Source: Methylonatrum sp040877625
Lineage (GTDB): Bacteria > Pseudomonadota > Gammaproteobacteria > Nitrococcales > Aquisalimonadaceae
DNA: 64,000 nucleotides
Direction of reading: 5' to 3'
Assembly (NCBI GenBank): GCA_040877625.1
Contig: JBBDNK010000041.1
Span: forward strand, 124,001-188,000
Below the pieces are notes generated by a model, which was not told the DNA's origin, searched no databases, and worked only from the letters and a program-made list of their open reading frames with translations. The position numbers and the translations under genes are program-made. This document shows positions 58,702-64,000 of this stretch, in pieces; within the stretch, counting starts at the first letter, position 1, and each line of letters begins with the position of its first letter.

Positions 58702-59721
58702 ATGTATAGAATAGCCAACGCAAATCGGTTCCTAGCGAGTCTGCTGGTAGCGGCCGCTACCGCCTCCATATCGGTCGCTTCAGCGGCAGAATTTACCATG
58801 AAGCTCGGCGTGGTACCGACGAACGAGTCTCTCCATCATTACATCGAGCGGTACGCGGAGCTGATCGAGGAGAAGTCAGAAGGTCGTATTGCGGCGGAAA
58901 CCTACCCTGGTGGGGCGCTTGGGAGCATCGAAGGCCAGATCGAAAACGTTCAGCTGGGCGTTCAACAGCTCATGGCGGCACCATCCGCTTTCGCACGGGG
59001 AATTGATGTTCGCTATGACGTCGGTGATGCCCCCGGGCTGTTTGAGGATTTGAGCCACGCTTTTCGCTCTTATCAGGATGAGGAATTTCGGGAGCGGTTT
59101 CTGAATCTGGCTAATGACAAGGGGATTACCGGGGTCAGTATGTGGGTATATGGCCCGACATCCTTTGCGACTCGGTTCCCGTTCAACACTCTCGAGGACC
59201 TACGCGGCAAGCGCATTCGCGTACTGGCGACGCCGCTAGAGGCTGAGGCGATGCGGCAGGTGGGCGCAACCGGCGTGCCGATGCCCTTTACCGAACTAGC
59301 GGTAGCAATGCAAAACAGAAGCATCGACGGCGTTAGAAGTTCCTATGTTGGCCTGGTCGGGATCGGCGCCCAGTCCACGGCGAGCCACCTGACACTGACC
59401 GATGACGGCATGATACCGGTCGTTGCATGGGTATCCACTGCCTTTCTGGAGAGCCTGCCGGAGGATCTCCAGAAGGTTGTTCTAGAGGTCGGCCGACAAG
59501 TCGAGCAGGAGATGCAGCCGATCGTCGAGAAGACCCACGAGCGCGCTATGGCCGTGTGGAAGAAGGAGAACGTCCAGATCATCGAACTGAGCCGTGATGC
59601 GCGCGAGGAGCTGATGAAAAAGCATCGTGAGGCGGGGTCGCGGATCCTGGCAAGTAATGATGCCACGAGGGAGCTATTCGAAGTTATGCGACGCGCGGCG
59701 GAGCGTCATCGCCCTAATTAA
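58702..59721 (+). CDS. dctP: TRAP transporter solute-binding protein (DctP family)
   Basis: Periplasmic receptor for an organic acid, 339 residues with signal peptide ending ASISVASAAEF. Family blocks are KLGVVPTNESLHHYIERYAE, IAAETYPGGALGSIEGQIEN and LRGKRIRVLATPLEAEAMRQ, with the substrate-carboxylate Arg expected in the GKRIRV region, and FTELAVAMQNRSIDGVRSSY. It lies 44 bases after the nitrilase gene and is followed by both permease genes. Ligand unknown. Confidence 0.92.
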   Translation: MYRIANANRFLASLLVAAATASISVASAAEFTMKLGVVPTNESLHHYIERYAELIEEKSEGRIAAETYPGGALGSIEGQIENVQLGVQQLMAAPSAFARGIDVRYDVGDAPGLFEDLSHAFRSYQDEEFRERFLNLANDKGITGVSMWVYGPTSFATRFPFNTLEDLRGKRIRVLATPLEAEAMRQVGATGVPMPFTELAVAMQNRSIDGVRSSYVGLVGIGAQSTASHLTLTDDGMIPVVAWVSTAFLESLPEDLQKVVLEVGRQVEQEMQPIVEKTHERAMAVWKKENVQIIELSRDAREELMKKHREAGSRILASNDATRELFEVMRRAAERHRPN

Positions 59722-59841
59722 GCGGTGCGGTGCTGGGGCAGGCGGTGCGCTGCCCCAGGCGTTTCGGGCTCTGCCGGCGCGGTAGACTGAGGCAGCGCTG
59801 TTCTGAATTCAGACGATTGTTCGCAAGGCGTGGGAGCGTAA

Positions 59842-60423
59842 GTGGGCGTGACCAGAGATTTTACACTGAAAGGCGTGTGGTTTTTGAATCGGGTGTTGGA
59901 CTGGGTCACGTGGCCAATTATGCAGCTCTGCGAATTGGTCCTGGGTAGCCTTTTATTTGCCGCTGTCGCAATTAACGTCGCCAATGTCGTGGGGCGTTAT
60001 GTCCTTGGGTCATCGCTTGGATGGGCGGAAGAGGTTCTAACCTACTCCATGATCTGGGGTGTGTTCATTGGCGGCATTTTGGTTACGTTAAAGAACGACC
60101 ATCTATGCGTTGATCTACTGGCGCAGTACCTGCCTCCTCTGGGCCGGCGCTTGCTCGATATACTGATTCTTTTGGGGCTGATCGGCTGCTGCGTATACGT
60201 TGCGCGGCAGTCCGAGCAGGTACTCGCGTTATTCAGCCGCACTGGTCAACGTAGCACCGTGGCAGGTTTGCCGATGGTCTGGATACATGGTGCCATTATG
60301 GTGGGTTTTACGATGATGGCCATCGCAGGCGGGCTCCGGCTACTGCGAGTCGCCGTTGATTCTGCCAACATCGCTCTTTGCGGGCAGCCTTTGCTGCGCG
60401 ATCACGCTCAGCGAGGACTTTGA
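59842..60423 (+). CDS. dctQ: TRAP transporter small permease (DctQ family)
   Basis: Four-TM subunit, 193 residues, starting at GTG 59842 with GGAG 7 bases upstream. LGSLLFAAVAINVANVVGRY, LGWAEEVLTYSMIWGVFIGG and KNDHLCVDLLAQYLPPLGRR are typical DctQ blocks. A 120-base gap separates it from dctP, with no clear terminator. Forms the sodium-coupled permease with DctM. Confidence 0.88.
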   Translation: MGVTRDFTLKGVWFLNRVLDWVTWPIMQLCELVLGSLLFAAVAINVANVVGRYVLGSSLGWAEEVLTYSMIWGVFIGGILVTLKNDHLCVDLLAQYLPPLGRRLLDILILLGLIGCCVYVARQSEQVLALFSRTGQRSTVAGLPMVWIHGAIMVGFTMMAIAGGLRLLRVAVDSANIALCGQPLLRDHAQRGL

Positions 60424-60426
60424 CCT

Positions 60427-61701
60427 ATGAGCTGGGTGCTGTTCGGCTTGCCACTACTTTTGTTAGCCCTAGGATTCCCGGTGTTCATTGCCCTACTGGC
60501 GGCTGCGGCGGTCACGCTGACGTTCTTCATGAACGTCCCGGGTGTGGCCGTGCATAGGGCGCTGTTCGGCTCGATGGATACGTATGCCTTGTTGGCCGTC
60601 CCCTTTTACCTGTTCGCCGGGGAGTTGATGGCGCGAGGGTCGATGTCCCGCCGATTAGTGGATTGGGCAATGAGCCTGATGGGCGGCATGCGTGGCGGAT
60701 TAGGTTTGGTGACCCTGAGTGGGTCGACTTTCTTCGGCGCAATCTCTGGCTCCTCGGTGGCGACTGTGGCCGCTATCGGCCGCTTAGTGCAGGCGCCCTT
60801 GGAAGCTCAGGGCTACGACCAGAGGTTCGGGCCTGCATTGGTCGCCGCTTCCGCGGCGGTGGCCCTGTTAATTCCGCCTTCTATCGCATTAATCCTTTAT
60901 GGGATTGCGGCACAGCAGTCGATTACGCGGCTGTTCGCGGCGGGGATCCTGCCCGGATTGCTGATGTCCGTCGTGCTGGGCGTGTACATTTACATTATGG
61001 CTCGCGTCAAGGGACTCAAGGCCGTACGCCCGTTCGAAGGGAGAGCATTCGTTAGAGCGTCTGGCCAATCCTCACTGGCGCTGGGGATGCCGATTATAAT
61101 CCTGGGCGGTATCTATTTTGGGGTGTTCTCTCCAACTGAAGCTGCCGGCGTCGCTTGTGTATACGCCTTGGTGGTCAGTTGCGGTATTTACCGTGACGTC
61201 AGCTTGCGAGCCGCCTGGGATACCGCCGTGCAGTCTATGTATCTGACCTCCCAGATTCTGATAATTGTCGCCGCAGCGGGAGTATTCTCTTGGGTGATGA
61301 CGACGAACGGCGTCCCGCGCATGCTGGCCGGTGGCATCGCCAATCTGGACATCACCACTTGGCAGTTGTTGATCGTGATAAATCTGCTGCTGTTAGTCGT
61401 GGGTTGTTTTATCGACACGCCTTCGGCGATCCTCCTACTGACGCCGTTATTGCTGCCTATTGTCCAGGCTGTCGGCGTGGATCCAATTCATTTCGGCATA
61501 ATCATGACCATGAACCTGTCCATAGGCCTATTTACGCCGCCGTTCGGCCTGAACTTGTTCGTCACCCAAGCACTGATGCGTCCGCGGCCGAGCGACTTGT
61601 ATCTTGGCGTGATGCCGTTCGTGGCGGTTAGCGTTCTCGCCCTCTTAATCGTAACCTTCATTCCGAGCATATCGCTGGCGCTGTTGCCGTATCTGTACTA
61701 A
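60427..61701 (+). CDS. dctM: TRAP transporter large permease (DctM family)
   Basis: Main translocation subunit, 424 residues and about 12 TM helices. FGSMDTYALLAVPFYLFAGE, GSTFFGAISGSSVATVAAIG, GPALVAASAAVALLIPPSIA and DTPSAILLLTPLLLPIVQAV are DctM hallmarks. It starts 3 bases after the dctQ stop. Last gene of the nitrilase-dctPQM unit. Confidence 0.95.
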   Translation: MSWVLFGLPLLLLALGFPVFIALLAAAAVTLTFFMNVPGVAVHRALFGSMDTYALLAVPFYLFAGELMARGSMSRRLVDWAMSLMGGMRGGLGLVTLSGSTFFGAISGSSVATVAAIGRLVQAPLEAQGYDQRFGPALVAASAAVALLIPPSIALILYGIAAQQSITRLFAAGILPGLLMSVVLGVYIYIMARVKGLKAVRPFEGRAFVRASGQSSLALGMPIIILGGIYFGVFSPTEAAGVACVYALVVSCGIYRDVSLRAAWDTAVQSMYLTSQILIIVAAAGVFSWVMTTNGVPRMLAGGIANLDITTWQLLIVINLLLLVVGCFIDTPSAILLLTPLLLPIVQAVGVDPIHFGIIMTMNLSIGLFTPPFGLNLFVTQALMRPRPSDLYLGVMPFVAVSVLALLIVTFIPSISLALLPYLY

Positions 61702-61894
61702 CGCCGGCGAATGCTGGTACCGACACTCAGTTACCGGTTAGTGCGCGATCTCGCGGCGGCGAAATGGCTTGACCACGTCTTGCTATCGCCTCCTGAAGGA
61801 TATCGCGATAAAAATTCACATGCGAACCTATGGAGGCCAGGGTAAGCACTACTGACTCCTCTTCGAACACGCATTCCAGCAGGGTATGCTTTTT

Positions 61895-62101
61895 CTACTT
61901 GGCAAGCTTCCAGGCGCACACGCTGGGGCATTTTCCGAACTTATATTCGGCTACCTTGCCAGCCTTGATGTCTTCCAAACCAGTCTTCAAGTCGCGGATG
62001 AACGAAAACGGTAAATCCGGGTTTTCCTCAACAAGTTTGCCGATTAGGGCCCAGTGTTCGATTTGTTCGGTCGCGGAGCGCTGCATATCCTTGCCACACA
62101 C
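61895..62101 (-). CDS. Orphan ParD-like antitoxin
   Basis: 68 residues, reading MQRSATEQIEHWALIGKLVE then ENPDLPFSFIRDLKTGLEDI and AGKVAEYKFGK, the pattern of ParD-like antitoxins (recalled as PF11903). The first residues of the family are missing or degraded. The frame is open a little further upstream (VPESDFIKVCGKDM), so a GTG near 62101 or a lost start is possible. No ParE-type toxin is recognised beside it. Confidence 0.65.
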   Translation of the reverse strand: MCGKDMQRSATEQIEHWALIGKLVEENPDLPFSFIRDLKTGLEDIKAGKVAEYKFGKCPSVCAWKLAK

Positions 62102-62124
62102 CTTAATGAAATCGGATTCTGGAA

Positions 62125-62343
62125 CTATACAGCCGCACTTCCAGCCGTGAAGGCGACCACCGCACCACCTTCCGATCCGTCCATCAGGTTCAGCGTTCTT
62201 GCAAATGCGGCGATGGCGCCTTTCAGTACGCGCTCCATGTTTTTCCGTTCATCATTCTCCGCAGTTGCGGGATGATCACTGGCGATGCGTAGATGCACCT
62301 GTGCGGCGAAGCCGCTTTTCGCAGTCAGGTCGCGCGCCGCCAT
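62125..62343 (-). CDS. Hypothetical small protein
   Basis: 72 codons from ATG 62343 reading GFAAQVHLRIASDHPATAEN then RKNMERVLKGAIAAFARTLN. Composition is protein-like and GC3 is high. It precedes the ParD-like gene on the same strand with a 23-base gap. I do not recognise a family. It could be a damaged toxin partner, but nothing shows that. Confidence 0.4.
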   Translation of the reverse strand: MAARDLTAKSGFAAQVHLRIASDHPATAENDERKNMERVLKGAIAAFARTLNLMDGSEGGAVVAFTAGSAAV

Positions 62344-62382
62344 AATACCCTCCGTCGCCGAACTGTGTTCAACTCCCCGGGC

Positions 62383-63195
62383 CTACTTCAGTGCGGTCGC
62401 CGTGGTCATGCCCACTTGCAGCAACATGGAGCCGTCCTCCACTACAAACTCCTGCCACTGCGCACAGACGTCGCGCTCCAGCGCGTCGCGTTTGGCCTCG
62501 CCGGCCTGCGCCGCCGCCTCAGTGAGCGGCGTGCTATGGATGTATTGCCACAGGAAGTCGGCTGGCGCCGGGAGACGAAGGGTCCTGGGCTTCGCCTCGA
62601 CATCGACTTCCCGGAAGCCGGCGCTGCGCATGAGTTCGGTGAGTTCATCGACATCGTGCATTGAGAATACGAGATCAGCGAACGACGCGACGTCCGGGCT
62701 CAGGTGATGGGCCAATGCATCGGTCATGATCGCGAACATGGGCGGCTTGGGCCCGGGCAAGGTGACAAAGGCCCGTCCGTCTGCAGCCAGAACCCGCCGC
62801 ATTTCGCGCAGCGCGGCCAGCTTGTTGGGGACAAACTGGAGTCCCATCTGGCAGAGCGTGACATCGAACGCCTCGTCCGGAAGCGGCATCGACTCGGCAC
62901 TCGCTTCGTACCAGTCGATTGAGACATCGGGTGGGGTCTGCGAACGGGCCACCGCCAGCATGCCCGGGTTCACGTCCAGGCCGGCAACGGCGCCCGCGGC
63001 GCCGACGCGCTCCGCCGCGAGCCGCGTCACGACTCCGGTGCCGCATGCGACATCGAGCACGCGCTGGCCCGGTTGAAGACCCGAAATGTCGATGAGATCT
63101 TCGGCCACCGGCGCACCGATGGAAGGGACAAAGTAGCGCTGGTAGTTTTCGGCAGGGCTACCTCCATAGGACTTGCCGTAGAATTGCTGAGTCAT
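62383..63195 (-). CDS. Class I SAM-dependent methyltransferase (UbiE/Methyltransf_11 type)
   Basis: 270 residues. SAM motif I is VLDVACGTGVVTRLAAERVG, followed by AGLDVNPGMLAVARSQ, the motif-II region ALPDEAF-type sequence SMPLPDEAFDVTLCQMGLQF and LREMRRVLAADGRAFVTLPG. AGGAGGAAT precedes ATG 63195. The substrate cannot be told from sequence. The LuxR-type regulator upstream on the same strand (123-base gap) may control it. Confidence 0.85.
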   Translation of the reverse strand: MTQQFYGKSYGGSPAENYQRYFVPSIGAPVAEDLIDISGLQPGQRVLDVACGTGVVTRLAAERVGAAGAVAGLDVNPGMLAVARSQTPPDVSIDWYEASAESMPLPDEAFDVTLCQMGLQFVPNKLAALREMRRVLAADGRAFVTLPGPKPPMFAIMTDALAHHLSPDVASFADLVFSMHDVDELTELMRSAGFREVDVEAKPRTLRLPAPADFLWQYIHSTPLTEAAAQAGEAKRDALERDVCAQWQEFVVEDGSMLLQVGMTTATALK

Positions 63196-63317
63196 GGTAT
63201 TCCTCCTTTTCCTTGGGGCTACGCGTATCGTAGAAAGGAAAGGAGAAGCTGCGCATCGCCCGAATTCGCCACATCTTGCAGGTGATCATATGGTCAGAAT
63301 TGACCACATGAGTCCGC

Positions 63318-64000
63318 TCAGACGAGCTTGTGCTTGTGGGCGAATGCGCTGGCCGCGGTTCGGGACGTGACGCCAAGCTTGTCGAAGATATTACTCAGGT
63401 GACGGGCAACGGTGTGCTCGCTGATGCCGAGCGCGGTGGCAATCTGCCGGTTGGTCTCACCAGAGGCCACGAGCAAAAGCACCTCCTGTTCGCGGTCCGT
63501 CAGGGCGCTGGACGGACCAGCATCCCGGGCGGCCATCAGCCGTTCGAGTTCGACCAGATCGGGCGCGGCACCCAGCCGCTCGAAAACGGCATGTGCGGCG
63601 TCGAAGTGCATGCGCACCGTCTCGTGATCGCCGAGCCGTTGGCAGACCCGCCCGATGAGGACCCGCACGCGCGCGGATTCGTACGGCATAGCAAGTTGCT
63701 GCCAAATCGTCCACGCCTCGCGCAGGAGGGCGAGGGCCGCTTTCATCTTGCCCTCCGCGAACAGAACAGCACCGGTGGCCTGGGCGGACGTTGCCAGGAG
63801 GAACGGGGCGTCGAATGCCGCAGCGATCCGCGTCAGCTCGTCGGCGGCCGCACGTGCGGTCTCGAGATCGCCGGTGGCAATCAGGATCTCGACGTAGGGC
63901 CCAAGTAGCTTGAGGCGCGACGATCCAGCGCCCGGTCCCTGCAGGCTGCCGGCGGAATCAGCGATACCGCGGATTGCAGAGGCAGCGGCATCGGGTTTGC
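63318..64000 (-). CDS. LuxR-family regulator, C-terminal part (5' end outside window)
   Basis: The frame is open to the window edge. The visible 227 residues comprise TPR-like helical repeats (LETARAAADELTRIAAAFDA; VRVLIGRVCQRLGDHETVRM) and a C-terminal LuxR helix-turn-helix: SALTDREQEVLLLVASGETN, RQIATALGISEHTVARHLSN, IFDKLGVTSRTAASAFA. This fits large MalT-like/LAL regulators, whose N-terminal ATPase would lie further right on the plus strand. Ligand unknown. Confidence 0.9.
   Translation of the reverse strand, partial: KPDAAASAIRGIADSAGSLQGPGAGSSRLKLLGPYVEILIATGDLETARAAADELTRIAAAFDAPFLLATSAQATGAVLFAEGKMKAALALLREAWTIWQQLAMPYESARVRVLIGRVCQRLGDHETVRMHFDAAHAVFERLGAAPDLVELERLMAARDAGPSSALTDREQEVLLLVASGETNRQIATALGISEHTVARHLSNIFDKLGVTSRTAASAFAHKHKLV

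Overview
The window is 64 kb of GC-rich chromosomal DNA. Most of it is housekeeping sequence from a gammaproteobacterium. The evidence is the rpsU-dnaG-rpoD order, the Kdo/heptose lipid A core genes, groESL behind a CIRCE element, glnE, an exbB-exbD-exbD-tonB cluster and a type II aroQ next to accBC. The gene mix recalls the Ectothiorhodospiraceae or related halophilic groups, but that is an impression from memory and not a placement.

Layout. 1-4.8 kb: a 5'-truncated DegQ-like protease, a TonB energy-transduction operon whose TonB carries 36 Glu-Pro repeats, pcm and a rhodanese. A 112-bp nested palindrome follows. 4.9-16.1 kb: lipid A/core genes (waaA, a heptosyltransferase, kdkA, hldE, a lipid A acyltransferase), a hipBA toxin-antitoxin pair, a second LPS kinase and an O-antigen ligase. 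13.2-23.2 kb: five intact sulfotransferases, one split by an amber codon, one 50-codon stump, and two GT4 glycosyltransferases. With the ligase and kinases they look like a locus that sulfates a surface glycan. 23.2-48.9 kb: a core block of ilvE, glnE, groES-groEL, cutA, dsbD-tlpA, aroQ-accB-accC, a YfaZ-like outer membrane protein, a TauE-type exporter, a complex I-associated epimerase, cca, a receiver-adenylate cyclase, a MidA-type methyltransferase, folK-folB, plsY, tsaD, rpsU, a YqeY-type gene, dnaG, rpoD and a CAU-anticodon tRNA.

Directly after the tRNA the base composition falls and accessory DNA begins. 49.2-52.2 kb holds a compact lower-GC set: a two-TM protein, an ImmA/IrrE metallopeptidase, a T4 beta-like protein and a convergent Sce7726-like protein with a PD-(D/E)XK pattern. 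This is the best candidate in the window for an undescribed, possibly defensive, system. 52.3-57.5 kb is a graveyard of IS3, IS66 and phage replication gene pieces, a Fic gene without its catalytic centre and a duplicated lysE start, around a membrane-bound diguanylate cyclase and one intact LysE exporter. 57.6-61.7 kb is a nitrilase followed by a complete TRAP transporter (DctP, DctQ, DctM), probably a catabolic import unit. The window ends with an orphan ParD-like antitoxin, an unknown small ORF, a methyltransferase and the 3' part of a LuxR-type regulator.

Starts were chosen from ribosome binding sites, overlaps and family alignment recalled from memory. No database search or computation was run.
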